Shown: positions 1 through 11,898 of the stretch, piece after piece | Numbering within the stretch: the first letter of the stretch is position 1 | How the letters are laid out: each line of letters starts with the position of its first letter | NCBI RefSeq assembly: GCF_019059575.1 | Contig: NW_024881535.1 | Coordinates: 1,469,001 to 1,533,000 of the forward strand | From: Amphibalanus amphitrite | Taxonomy: Eukaryota; Arthropoda; Thecostraca; Balanomorpha; Balanidae | DNA length: 64,000 nt | Direction of reading: 5' to 3' | Translations under genes and position numbers: made by a program | The notes under the pieces: model-generated | Told to the model about the DNA's origin: nothing | The model's database searches: none | The model's input: the letters and a program-made list of their open reading frames with translations, nothing else

Positions 1-3000
1 CTTCATTTCTGTATATCGCGACTCTCATAAACTGTCTCGTAAGCGCGACGTGGCGCCAGTCGTATTTCTTTGCCCACCGTCTCAGATAGTCGAAATTTAG
101 CTGTGAGGGCCCGATTGGTGGCTGCGTATTTTTCAGATAGTCGGCCCTTTCTCCCAGCATGGGGACACATTTCCACGGATTGTACTTACGCGGCGGTTAA
201 ATATGATCCATGGAGGTGTTTGGTGGTGCAATATCGCCTTGCGTGTGACATTTTTCATAATCAGTGCGTATATGGTAAACGATGATTTACGTCAACCTGT
301 GTTGTATTTAATTTCAAACAATACCTGGTGATTGCTTTGCCTTTTTATAGGCATTTGCTGTTCATTTCATTTTTACTAATATTCTCTCCAATATTTTTTA
401 ATGCAAAATATATCGTCACCAACTTTTTCTTGTAATAGCATCAATTACTTATATTTTATAATTGAACCTAACTGCCATGCTAATGCACGGTCAAAGTATT
501 TACTATGCGTCCCTCCATTACATAGTCGTATTAGATCTCTCCACCAACCCCACCACCAAAGTGACGAACCACCGGCCCTAGACTACCTGACACCCTGCTC
601 CCCTCTATCCCCGGGGTATCTCCCCTCTCCCTGTGGATTCTCCGCGCCCAGGGGAGGGCAGCAGCCACTCCTGGGTGGTTCGTCTCACATTAGCTCCCCC
701 GCACTGTCCCCGAGCTATGGGACAGAACGGGATACGGCCTGGCCACTGCGGCATGAGGGAGCCCCTTCTGGTAATTGTTTACCAACGATGTGGTGACCGA
801 TGGGCTTGTCCTGCATGGATAAGGATCGTCCATGCTTCTGAAATATGCATTAAAATATTACACCGATGCATACTGCATATACATGAGGAAGATAGTGAGA
901 TGCAAAATGCAATGCAATGCAACTAGCACGTTTAGTAGCATGGGCGTAGTTAAGTTTGCCACTTCACTTTGGGCTTAAATGCATAAAAATCAATTGACTC
1001 ATGGCATGTCTTAATCAAATATATGTGATTTCAACAAAACATCAGATAGCCGTCGTTGTCGCAGAGTCTGTAAAAGGAGTGTCGTTTCCCCGTCCATCGC
1101 TAGCCGTCTTCGAGGCGATGTAGCGTGCGTCCGCCATGACCATTGTGAGCAACGAATGGTGCGTTTCCCTCTCTGACTCATCGTGGGGGCGCTGGAAGGG
1201 ATGCTGGGGGGGGGGGGGGCTGGGGGACACTGAGATGTGGTCGCATATATCTCTCGACGTGCTTCTCAGCGGGACAGAGAAACTAGCATTGGGCAGACAG
1301 GGGGAGTAGTCAGGGAAGCGAATTGATGAGTTTTGATCCCCTCTCTAAATGTCTGAAATACGTTGCTTTATTGCTTTTGAAGTTAATGATGTTGGTTGGT
1401 TTGCCAGGGATGTAGCCTCATCCCCTATCATTATCAGTTCGACCCAATATCGCCATTAGGATTTTCGCTTCCCCATAAACGAGTCCTGAGCCGGCCCGTG
1501 GCTGCCCACGATAAAGCACTGAGGCACCATGTCCAAATCAGCTGACGCCTACATAATGCGAGATCTCCGCACCTGGGAAGAGCCCCACACAAGGACGGCG
1601 ACTCGGGTGGACTCTAAAAATAGAAGCTTATCATGCAGACCTGGTGAGCCAGAGACTAGCAAGCTCCCTCGTGAAAGCGCTAGGTAGGATAGCGTGCTTT
1701 CTGCATGCTAAGAGGGAAAGATAAAGCTGAGTGAGGGTGGAAAAATGATTACATTTATATTGGGATCAGGAACGAAATTCGGTTTTCGAATTTATAGGAT
1801 AGCGTTCTCAATAACACTTAGCATGAGTGACGGGCCAAATTTGATCTCGTTAGAAATGTCAAGCCTTTCAGTTTGTCAATAAACAAAAATCAAACTGCCA
1901 GCAAGATGTGTTGCGAAGTTTCTTCCCTCCATTTAATGTGTTCTTTGCTACACGTATTTCTGTGAAATCAACGGGAATCTTGGGATATGGATATGAAGAA
2001 AGAATGATGTTATGTCGATTGGCGTATGGTATTCAAGTTGATGTTTGTCAAAAGAAAACGTTGTTAACTTACTCCTAATGTGTTCATCATATTTACCTTT
2101 CTGCAGCTTTCTTATTGTGTTTCCTAGGTATCCAGAACAGTGATTAATTGATAAACCAATGGTTTTTAGGTACCTATCCCTCCTCTGCCATGGTACGTAC
2201 ATGTCAATCAATAGGTCATCTTAAATCCATCGAATCCCTCCAGCGTCCTCTCACCTCAGCGGCTCTCAGCTCCGTGCCACCATCCTCCATACCAGCCCAG
2301 GTCGGTGTGAAGCGTGCTCTACCGCCGAGGAGGGTTGAGAGGCGTCGAGAGGCTGCCAGCACAATGGGCCAGACCTCTCCTACCGGCCAGGAGACGAAGA
2401 AAATCAATCACGCTGGAGAGCGAGGTAGGCACGCTGCCAGGAAAGTCTCCCAGCTGAGTCGAGATGGACCGGGTTTTATGTGGCTGCCACCGCCTTTCCC
2501 AGGATCTTTTGGTGGCGTTTAGACTTGTGAAAGCGCTCTCTGGCTCTAAAGGATTTTGGCGGTGAGGGAGGACCTGAATTCAGGCAAATATCATGGCAGA
2601 ATGAGCACTAGGTGGGTGCTACTGAAAGACTTGTAGCTGCACAGAAATGACGCTGCGATACGTGTTTGACTTCAGGTGTTCACGAGGAATGAAGATTGAT
2701 GACTTCAGTTATCGAAATAATAATATTATTTTTGCTGCTGCCAGTTCGGTACCTTGCGAGACAGATTACTGCTTTCAAGTGTCCGGGACAGAAATGGAGT
2801 TGTTACTATTTCAAGCCCTGGCTTTTGCTCGCCATCGCTAGCAAATGCAATTTGTACAGTGCACTTGACGTGGCAGATGATGACCTTTATGAGCGCACTC
2901 AGCCAGTCATTCACCGCCTTTCTCTTGCGGCAATAATGTTCAACTAAAAAATATTGCTCATTCTTTGTATCTTGATTCATCGAATGAAATTACACTCAAT

Positions 3001-4283
3001 TCATCATCTTCTGTTTGGCTACAAGTTCATCATCTTCTGTTTGGCTACATGCTTTGTTATTGACAGACCCGCGGCTCACAATGGCTGGAATTCCCCCTTC
3101 TGCGATCCCTCTGAACTCCAAATCCTCGTTCAAGCTCTCAGGGCAGCCCGTGTTTCGGACCAAAGCCTGTCTTTGTGGCCGAGCTTATCTGGGGACCTGT
3201 CGAGCTTGCGGCAACGAAACAAAAACAACTTTTGGGCGAAGCCTCAGCGTGAAAAAGAAGCATTAGATCTAACTGATAGCAGCGTAAAAGAGGCGGACCA
3301 TCAACTGATAAGGCACGTCACCCTTCCATTCGTCTTTCCACACAATAGCTGCGGCCGGAGGGCCTATCTCTCTCCATACTGGTCTGTATAGGCTGTGCCG
3401 CAGACAGCCGAGTGCGGCGGCACAGTCTACCCAGACAGGCAGTTTCGCGGCGCTTGGCTCGGGCTGAAGTGGACGGCGGCTTGGATAATATGATAGTCGC
3501 TTCTCGCCAGTTTTGCCAGCATAATTGATCGCATCGGATTTTTTTCATTTTCTTAGTTTTTTTTTCTATAAGCGTCTTTATCTCAACGGGCCATTTTGTG
3601 GACTGTTTTTCATCAAAAGCAGAATCGGAAATGGATATTTCTAAGCCGTCGTCTCATTTCGTGCCATTACTCAAACGTCTCCTAACTCAATTGCCCCTGT
3701 CATTGGTCATGAGTCATGACAGCCTCTCTAGCACTGCCTTACCGGGCCTCTGACCTATGACCAGTGCCGTGCGGTGTGGCTGGGTGTGGTCACCCCCCCC
3801 GTCCCCCTCTGACCCAGGGGGCGGGACATGTCGTGCGTTCATTACGCCAGCCGCCGCCAGTCGGGAATTGCCACCCACTCGGGAGCGGCCGATGGCAGAC
3901 TCGCATGCACACCACAGCCAGCACGGCGCCGTGGTGTTGGGTCATGGGGAGGGGGGGGGCAAGGGAGGGAATGGACATTGGGTAGGAGAAAAAAGTGAAC
4001 AATATAAAAGACAGTGACCCACCATTAAATAACTTGGCTATCATTTGACCAAACATGTCAACATATTTTTCATTGATTACTTCACGGTCGATATTCTTTT
4101 TGAAATATGAGGATCCGTGTAATTGTCATAGTTCAGACAATTTTCGGTTTGAAAAATATATTCATTTCTGGTAAATGCGGATCTTTTACTTGCAACGTTT
4201 TACAATCGCACAAATGACCACTCAGGGAGAAAGTAAGGACATACCACACCACCCAACCCGAACTTGTTCCATGTCACTATATA
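1..4283. other. Unannotated intergenic or intronic sequence
   Basis: I find no gene, RNA or complete transposon here. The short open frames (for example 401-796, 2148-2522 and 2954-3391) overlap one another on both strands, lack recognisable domains and have no paired splice sites. A run of about a dozen G lies near 1207-1220. A short direct duplication (caagttcatcatcttctgtt-like) lies at about 3000-3045. AT-rich and GC-rich patches alternate. Confidence 0.6.
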
Positions 4284-4609
4284 CAGGGTGGACCAAAAAG
4301 GATGGAAACATTTTGAACTCGCATAAAACATGCATTATTGCATGCATGTGACTGGAAATGGTACCAAACGAGAGTACATTTCGTGGAAATTCATAACGGC
4401 ATCACTCTCATTTGCTTTCTCTCGTTTTCAGTCTCTCTCACATCAAATGTTCGAAGAGACCAGCTTCGCGAGACAGGCACAGAGCGGCCGGTATGGTGGC
4501 TGACGCGATAGCCCGACGACACATGTTCGCTGGTATGGATCACACAGTCTTGGTGATCGCTCTCTTCGGGTCACAGAGACCTTCTTTGTAGACCTGGCCC
4601 TTGAGATGA
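4284..4609 (+). repeat. Left arm of the mariner foldback
   Basis: This is the inverted partner of 4971-5287. It includes the TIR, the subterminal stretch around 4405-4445 (tctcgttttcagtctctc) and, at its inner end, an antisense copy of the transposase segment coding GHLKGQVYKE. Confidence 0.8.
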
Positions 4610-4734
4610 GATGATAAAGAAGTCACTGCACAGCAGCAAGGCCACCGAAATGGTGTGCCCTCAGCGGAAAAGGAATCGTGGGTCCACTTTGGTTCGAGGA
4701 AGGGAGCGGCGACACCATGACCGTCAATCAACAG

Positions 4735-5016
4735 CGCATGCTACAGGCGGCGCTGAGGAAGTTCTGAGAGCGAGTCCAAACGAAGCATGGCAGCCTCAAT
4801 AGACCTTATGTGGTTCCAGCAAGACGGTGCGCCTCGCCTCCTCACATCGCAAAAACAACGCTCAAGTGCATCGAAAACCACTTCGGTGACCGGCTGATAT
4901 CCCGCGGTGCCAGTCGGAACTGTCCTACCTGCTCATCCGACCTGACCCCTATGGATGTTTTACTGTGGGGTCATCTCAAGGGCCAGGTCTACAAGGAAGG
5001 TCCAGAAAGCCTCTGA
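4735..5016 (+). pseudogene. Mariner/Tc-type transposase remnant (C-terminal catalytic part)
   Basis: In one frame a methionine at 4808 starts the motif WFQQDGAP, which carries the second catalytic aspartate of the DDE/D transposase fold. The homologous continuation (PPHIAKTTLKCIENHFGDRL, then DLTPMDVLLWGHLKGQVYKE with the third catalytic acidic residue in PMD) is in a different frame starting near 4837, so there is a frameshift between the two. The N-terminal helix-turn-helix region and the first aspartate are missing. The family normally has about 340 residues, and under a third is visible. It cannot encode an active transposase. A second, inverted copy of the last 100 bp or so lies at 4545-4609. 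Confidence 0.8.
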
Positions 5017-5287
5017 ACTGAAGAGAGCGATCAGCAAGGCTGTGTGAGCCATAAAAGCGGGCTATCCTGTCAGCAGCCAAGCTGGTCGCTCTGTACCTGC
5101 CTCGCGAAGGTGGTCACTTCGAACATCTGCTGTGAGAGACTGAAAACGAGAGAAAGCATATGAGAGTGATGCCATTATGAATTTCCACGAAATGTGCTCT
5201 TGTTTGGTATCATCCCCAGTCACATGCATGCAATGATACGTGTTTTATACGAGTTTAAAATGTTTCCATCCTTTTTGGTCCACCCTG
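4971..5287 (-). repeat. Right arm of the mariner foldback
   Basis: This is the inverted partner of 4284-4609, with some substitutions and small indels. It contains the transposase 3' end in sense orientation and then the 3' terminal inverted repeat. Confidence 0.8.
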
Positions 5288-5499
5288 TAGACAGCGTTCC
5301 GTTTGGTCTGACGGAGCTGTGATCAGCCTGTCCGGGTGGCGGCGGTGCAGAACGGCCCTGAGATGGCGTCTGCTCGGCCCGATAGTGTTCCCAACGACCC
5401 GCCCGTCTCACAACTCACTCTGAATGGGGCGGGTTCCCGGCGGCGACTCAGGAAAGAGTCGGTGAGAGTCCGTCGCCCGCCGCTCACTGTTTGCCGTGT

Positions 5500-5830
5500 G
5501 GCAAGCATCGTCCACCGTCCAGCGTCCACTGGTCGCCGTTTATCGCCTATCGTCTTTCATCCGTGGTCTGTCCACCGTCCATCGTACGTCGTCTGTCTTC
5601 TATCTTCCCATGTCCACCGTCTACCACCCATCTTCTACCGCTTCCCGTCCAACGTCCAACGCCAATCGTTCAACGTCCATCGTTCATTGTCCTTAAATTT
5701 CCACCGCATATCGTCCACCGTCCACCGCTAGACACCCATCGACCACCTTCCTCGATCCACCGTCCACATCCCACCATCCACCGTCCACCGCCCACCGTCC
5801 ACTGTCCACCGCCCACCATCCGCCGCGAGT
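5500..5830. repeat. Degenerate minisatellite, 10-bp unit near CCACCGTC
   Basis: Variants of tccaccgtcc and tccatcgtcc recur across about 330 bp, at first interrupted (5500-5700) and then nearly uninterrupted (5715-5825). The repeat keeps long spurious open frames open on both strands. These frames are rich in His, Arg, Pro and Ser and are not genes. Confidence 0.85.
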
Positions 5831-8062
5831 TACCGTGCCCGCCAGTGACGAAAGCGCCGTCAACTTTTCCAATTTCGCTCCACATCTCCGACACTGCCCC
5901 GGGCACGGACTGATCGTCTACCCCCGGCACCGCCCGATCGTCCCGTTTAAGCACGCCTTGTGATTAGTGCGACATTATTCTTGATTAGTGTCATGCGAAG
6001 TGACTTCGGCTCTAGCTTTGAGAGCGTGCATGGATGAGAAAGGAGTCGTTAGGCGTCAATTTAGGGTGCTGGGAAGGACTTGGTTTCCGACATAATAGGT
6101 CATTAGGTGCAGCTGCTCGAGAGCTCTGGGAAAAGCTAGCTCAGCTGGAGAGCTGTTCATAAAGCCATGGCACCTCGCCAGATGTCTAGCTCAATGACTT
6201 TTAAGCCTAGATCCCAATGTGTGCTGGATTATCTTAGATGTATGTACTTTGACATCAGTATGTGATGTAAATTAAATGATGCACGACCAATTGAAGCGAA
6301 TTTGATGACTCATTTGCGCGATGTGCTTTCGGTGTAATGGCTTTTGCGTATTGTAAAAATAATAATGACGAAAAATCAGTTCGACTGTGATCAGCGGGAT
6401 AATTTTATGTCTAAATTGTAAGAAGCATATGGATCACGATTGATTCAACTTTAATCATGTTCACCGACTGCTCAAACTCATCCTCCGGTTTTCCAGAACC
6501 CGGCTCTCTCCGAACCCGTCATTTGAGCCGATCCCCGGTCCCACCCGTGGCCTCATGCATCCTCATCGCCCTAGAGCTGACTCCGTGAAACCGGCGATCA
6601 GCCTACCTTTGATGTGACTGGTTTGATTTGGGTGTGTCATCAGCCGGCCGGCAGGGATCATTTCCGGTTAGACGGTAACACCGGGTCAGTCTGTACTTAC
6701 CTGTTGGGCTGAGCTGGCTGGTTCTCCTGTGGGACTCTGTTGGGTAATGTGAGCTGGGTGAAACAGCTTTGTTCTTGCCATAGGGAACAGAGATGTTATG
6801 TATATGGCATGGAGTTCTTACGCCTTTTTATAAGCGATACTTTAACTAAAGTGCCGTCTTTAGTCTTCACTTTTCCCTTTTGTAGATTGCACGTCGGTAG
6901 ATCTACGTTAAAAATGTTACAGATGTCACCACTATCCGTGATTTCTCCAAGTTTAGCTGTTTGATGTGGCGTGTCAATCTGCAATGTGCAGTAACATCTG
7001 CTACAGTGGTACAACTATCATCCGGCTCAACGTCCGAATGGCGGCCCAACTTTGGACAAATCATGCCTGCTGCGGCAGCAAGTTTCCGATTTTCAAGCTG
7101 ATGAGTTGATGACTTATTCATCGACAACTGGCCATTCGGTCGGATTTAAAATGTAGCCCGGAGCCTTTATCTCTGAGTAGGTTGGGCTATGCCCAAACTA
7201 AGGCACTGTTTCAAGTTTCAACGACCGGATGTTCGAATGATTTTCCAGAAAGTTGAACATTTGCTTGCCTACGTGTTCTTTCACATGCAAATGAGTTTGA
7301 AGTAGACGCTTGATTATCAGCCTTTTTATTTAGTTATCACTAATTCATTTTGTGATTATTCTGTTGAGTATTTATGCATATAGTTCTTGGTGTCGGAAAA
7401 GACATACATACCTACCCACACTCCAAAGGCTACTAGTACCTATGCGCAACATTTTTCATTGATGTAAAATACCTATCTCGTCACTCCAAAATTGTGTAAT
7501 ACGTCTAACGAAATATTTAGTGAGCCAGCTCTCAACTGTTTGTTGGAACCAACGACTGCCCTATTTCAATTATCCGCATACCATGCCCCACCCTTGACCT
7601 ACAACTCAGCGATGTCCTGTTGATTCCCAGAAGCAGGGCCTGTTTCCCCTCATTGATTGGCCAATAGCCATGTCTGTTATGCATTATTCCCCGAGCGACT
7701 GCACATACATTAATGCCGCTGGCTTCCTCCACTGGACATGTTCCAGAAGCAGAATGAGCTCTGGAAACGCTCTGACTCTGGCTAACTGACTGTGGGTCAC
7801 GCGGAAGATTGTATAATGGTCAACTCCCATCGCAGCTAGAATGGAAAGTGTGTTTGTAACTGCCTGTGAGTGCTACTGCGACCGTGTAGCTGAGTTTTTG
7901 TGTGGATGTGAGTGTGAAGGCGAGTGTTATCACTGTGACTGTGGACTGTGCCTGTGAGTTTCTGTGGGTACTGGCTATGACTGTGACTATGCTTCCGGCT
8001 GCTTTCCAATGCTGACTTAAACTGTGGTATCGTGTGGCTGAGGCTGAGACTGGTATTAGCCT
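5831..8062. other. Unannotated sequence
   Basis: I see nothing recognisable. The sequence is mixed AT-rich and GC-rich with no open frame above 80 codons on either strand, no tandem array and no convincing inverted termini. Confidence 0.55.
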
Positions 8063-8312
8063 GAGGGGTGTTCACGGGCACCGCACACTGCTGCGTGCGG
8101 TGTGTGCGGTACGTCCAGCAGGCGTGGGGGTAGGGGATGGGTAGGCGGCTCTGACGTCACGGCTGCGTGCGGTGGACGGTCCGCTGTGGCCAGCCCCGAC
8201 CGGCCACAGCGGTCGCTGTGTGCGGTGACGGAAGGCTGACGTAGGGACGCAGTGGGCGGAGCTTCGAGGCTGTGTGCGGTCCGACCGCACACAGGGCCCG
8301 TGAACAGCCCTC
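8063..8312. mobile_element. 250-bp MITE with GAGGGnTGTTCACGGGC ends
   Basis: The left end (8063-8079) and the right end (8296-8312) are inverted copies of a 17-bp sequence with one mismatch. The interior is built from repeated tgcggt and ccgcacac words and holds a smaller GC-rich hairpin (about 8180-8214, ccgctgtggcc paired with ggccacagcgg). There is no coding capacity. The size and termini fit a non-autonomous DNA transposon. I could not find a clean target duplication, so the superfamily is open, although TGTTCAC-type ends recall PIF/Harbinger elements. Confidence 0.6.
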
Positions 8313-8635
8313 TGGTCTGACCCAGGGGGTAAGGTCAGGGGTGAACGCGAGTTCATGGTGAGGATATTGATGTCAGGAAAATGGAGCCCGGCTTTGGTCA
8401 ATATTGCGGAAATGAAACATAAAAGCCACGGTCAAGGTCGGTCCGCGCCTTATTGAAAACCGTGTTCAAAGCGGGTGGACTCGAAAGCATGTTGAAATCG
8501 CAGGCACTGAGACATGATTTGAGATGGACGTCGGTGAGCGTTTGTTGAATTTACCGACACTATTATGACACTATAGGCTCTAACAGCACTAGGACACTGC
8601 CGGTCAGCAATCAACCGCCGACAACAGATTGGATA

Positions 8636-8685
8636 TGACGTCACATGGCAATCCGGCGTCAGCGGCTGCATTGGATATGACGTCA
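8636..8685. promoter_or_regulatory. Two perfect CRE palindromes (TGACGTCA) in a short direct repeat
   Basis: TGACGTCA occurs at 8636-8643 and 8678-8685, each inside ttggatatgacgtcaca, so the two sites sit in a roughly 42-bp duplicated context. TGACGTCA is the full consensus for CREB/ATF bZIP dimers. Whether it is bound here is unknown. Confidence 0.4.
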
Positions 8686-8809
8686 CACCCAATCAGTCGT
8701 CCATTGCTGATTGCTCTTCCCGGCACCAATTGGGCTTTGGGAGAGGAGCCATGGCGCCTTAGGGACCGAAGGGTTTCATCCAATCACCCCTGCCGGTGAC
8801 AATGTGGGT

Positions 8810-9066
<257 letters not shown>

Positions 9067-9530
9067 TCTGTCATGAGGTCGTATATCAGATTACGATGTC
9101 ATTTATTAACCTCGAACGCAAACCAGCGTTATCCTTTTCAGAGTGACACGACCTTTTTAAAGTGACATTTATGGAAGTGGCTGTTTGAGTGCATGTCATG
9201 TAGCGATTAAAATTTAATTCTAATTCTCAGGGGTTTCTGTGATTTATTACACCTTATTTCTAAGTAACAAATGCAATCTTGTTTAGTGAAAAAAATTCAT
9301 TTATTTATTCCCACTAATGGCAAAATGAATTGTCAATGAACAACCAATAAAAACTATTTGGTGGTTGAGCAATAGCTCAATGGTTCATAAGCTCTTGTTT
9401 CAGCACCATACAACCAAGTCGAACAATTGCTCTCCTCACATTGCTCTACAAGGTCGAAGTTCAACACGAACCGCCCAACACCTAGCCCCTCCCGTCCCCT
9501 TCAGTACAGTCCCGACTTGCGATCTCGGTA

Positions 9531-9741
9531 CAGTCTGTCTTAAAAGTACCGCGCAAAGTGACGGTGGATCCATCAAGCCTGACGGAGAAAGGGCCTGCTT
9601 TAATTTGAAAGTCACCGACCAACTGACCTAGGGAATGGACGAGGATGTCAATTGCTTCGGTGATCCAAATTTAGCAGGCCCTTCCTCAGTCAGGCTCGAT
9701 GGATCCACCGTCACTTTGCGCGGTACTTTTAAGACAGACTG
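9531..9741 (+). mobile_element. 211-bp Tc1/mariner-like MITE, copy A
   Basis: The termini are CAGTCTGTCTTAAAAGTACC and its inverse, with arms of about 70 bp and TA at both sides (9529-9530 and 9742-9743). That fits a Tc1/mariner-type MITE. The loop contains a short unique segment around 9625-9660. It has no coding capacity. It shares its right-hand TA with copy B. Confidence 0.85.
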
Positions 9742-9743
9742 TA

Positions 9744-9954
9744 CAGTCTGTCTTAAAAGTACCGCGCAAAGTAACAGTGGATCCATCAAGCCTGACCGAG
9801 GAAGGACTGCTGGATTTGAGTCACCGAAACAATGGATATCCTCGTCCATTCCCCAGGTCAATTGATTCGGTGACTTTCAAACTAACACAGGCCCTTCCTC
9901 GGTCAGGGTTGATGGATCCACCGTCACTTTGAGCGGTACTTTTAAGACAGACTG
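9744..9954 (-). mobile_element. 211-bp Tc1/mariner-like MITE, copy B, inverted next to copy A
   Basis: It has exactly the same length as copy A and begins immediately after the shared TA at 9742-9743. Its outer TA is at 9955-9956. The asymmetric loop (gaatggacgaggat in A, atcctcgtccattc in B) shows that B is in the opposite orientation. A plus B therefore form a near-palindrome of about 424 bp. The two copies are similar but not identical. Confidence 0.85.
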
Positions 9955-9990
9955 TACATGCGATCTCGGTTCATGCGATCTCGGTTTTTG

Positions 9991-11812
9991 CGACCTCAGC
10001 TCTCGCGTGCCTGCGGCTACGCCTCAGGCACTGCGACCTTGGACGACCGCTGAACGCCGAACGTTGGCCCGTCCTTGTGAGCGACCCTGTCCGGGTCAAA
10101 GGGTGCGAGGGAGGGGAGGGGGGGCGGACGCCCGAGGTGCTAACTTTAACATAAGAGCAGAGGCGGTGCCAGCGATGGAATTGGGTGAGGCTGATGGAGC
10201 TATGGTGGGTTTCAGTCTTCTGAAAAATTGAATGGAAATGAAAACTACATGGATCTCAATTCTTCGTCTAGGTGAATGCTGAAGTTTCATGTGATCATTC
10301 AAACATTGCTGGGAAATCCCCATGGGACTTTGCGAAAACCCAAAGGCCAGACGGGTGCTGTCTAGACATACAAATTTGATTAGAACCGAAGTTTGAGAAG
10401 GTCGCTTGAGACAGGTAAAGATCACAAACCGGACTCTTATTTGCTTATGAAGTTGGGCGCACATCGACTTCTGAGGCAGCTTTGCCCCCGGGACTTGAAG
10501 TTATACACGGCAAAGTTGTGTCCGCCGTTCAAAGTTGGGGTCGTCTCATAAGCCCGAAGTTCTCTCACCGGTGAACTTTGTGTAATAATGGCTGTTTGCT
10601 CTGTGTCGAAGCAGTTTTTCTCTCTTGCACATAGCCTTTGAAGGGTCATGGGCCCGCATGACCTTTCATAACGTGAACGTCTGAGTTCATGTGATTTTTT
10701 TTGCAAATATTACGCACCATTCCACTCTTCTTCATACATTTCCAATCCGTTGTGCTGATTGAGCAGCTTCAAAGACCATTACACATTTATATAGCATTTC
10801 TGTCCCTCTCAAAAACAAAATTTACCATCCCCACTCAGTCTCTGCTACCTCCGCCGCTGCCCTTCCGGCGGTTCACCTGAGTTCAGCCGAACCATACCTA
10901 CCGGCACGGACGAACCCGACCTGAACCAGAGCTACCTGACCCGTGGACTCTCGTATTTACCACCTCAGCAGACCGCCTGAGGCCATGCCCTGGGGCGGTG
11001 GTGCCTGAGGCGCGGTTGACAGTACCGTACGAGCGGCCCCGGAGTTAGGAGGCTTAAAAACGCCGGGGGTGGGTAGGAAGTTAGTTTTTTGTGATATTCT
11101 ATAGGAACGGGAGCTCAGGTGATGTGGATGTAGGAGTATTGCGGTGATTCCTCAGCATTGCCGTGAATAGATCACTGAACAGTCTTCCAGTGGATTTGTG
11201 ATCGGATTTGAGCGTGGTGAAGTGTTACTAACACGTCTGAGCTGAACGAGTTCTGGGAAGTATTGGACGTGTCAATAGAAACTGCGCGGCAAAATATGGA
11301 GGCCAGAGTCGTAAGTAACTTCCTATTTAGGCTATAATCTTCGACTGTTTGCTTCTGGCATTCATGTTAAATGTCCAGAACGAAATTCTTATTTGAATAC
11401 ATCATTCTCATGCACAATGTGTTTCAATGCATTCATTATCTTCCATATCTCACCTTCCTTTGTTTACCTATTTTAGCATTCAATCGTAGTTCTTAGACCC
11501 CTAGAATAATTTTAACTACACTCGACCAGTAGCCGGGTTTTCCAAGGGCATCCCAGATCGGTGCCAGACAATCACAGATTACATCATTCTAATGAGACTT
11601 CAGTGGACCACCACAAGCAAGCACACAAATCGCTAATTTGCTTCTCAAACAAGCTGTTTCGGTTCCGCCCCAACAAGACACAGTCTGCCGTTTACAATGC
11701 GCTTAGCGGCGGAGCGTTGGTTCTTCTCACGAAGCAGATAAGCTAACATGCTGAAATTATTGAGCTAGCCAAAAAAGAAGAACAAAACATATTGTGGTAT
11801 GACAGTTTGACG
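9991..11812. other. Mostly unannotated; candidate core promoter near 11.05 kb
   Basis: No recognised coding region or transposon lies here. The AT-rich part at 10650-10830 and the GC-rich part at 10850-11080 differ sharply. The possible promoter and first exon at 11054-11310 are listed separately. Confidence 0.5.
11054..11310 (+). promoter_or_regulatory. Candidate TATA promoter and short first coding exon (speculative)
   Basis: A TATA-like TTAAAAA at 11054-11060 sits about 28 bp upstream of an initiator-like TTAGTT (11081-11086), close to the normal spacing. Downstream, ATG at 11296 in the context caaaatATGG opens five codons (M-E-A-R-V) that run into GTAAGT at 11311, an ideal splice donor. 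There is no downstream acceptor or exon that I can pair with it and no homology, so this remains a pattern-based guess. Confidence 0.25.
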
Positions 11813-11898
11813 TTTGTGAAAAGCGATAATGTGAACACATATATATTGCACATATATATGTGCAATATATATGTGTTCACATTATCGCTTTTCACAAA
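11813..11898. repeat. Perfect 86-bp palindrome
   Basis: Each 43-bp half is the exact reverse complement of the other, from tttgtgaaaagc to gcttttcacaaa, with an alternating AT/CA core (catatatatg). The direct repeat agaacaaaaca lies about 30 bp upstream of the left arm and overlaps the right edge. It has no spacer, so it can extrude as a cruciform or fold as a hairpin. Confidence 0.97.

Larger units (their letters stand above)
4284..5287 (+). mobile_element. Tc1/mariner-type foldback element, non-autonomous
   Basis: The element begins CAGGGTGGACC and ends GGTCCACCCTG, and each end sits against TA (4282-4283 and 5288-5289), the target duplication of Tc1/mariner transposons. It is about 1.0 kb. 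The two arms (about 4284-4609 and 4971-5287) are inverted copies of each other over more than 300 bp, far longer than an ordinary mariner TIR. Both arms carry the 3' end of the transposase gene, so the left half appears to have been replaced by an inverted copy of the right half. The centre (about 4610-4970) keeps part of the transposase catalytic domain. The superfamily assignment is firm from the TA duplication and the transposase motifs. The subfamily is not assigned. Confidence 0.85.
9515..9990. repeat. Repeated GCGATCTCGGT word flanking the MITE pair
   Basis: The word gcgatctcggt occurs immediately left of the pair (about 9520) and twice in succession just to the right (about 9960 and 9975). 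The pair may have inserted into a small tandem repeat, or the flank may have been duplicated later. Confidence 0.6.

Noticed and set aside
5336-5954. Overlapping His/Arg/Pro-rich frames of up to 140 codons
   Set aside because: They follow the CCACCGTC minisatellite on both strands and show no domain.
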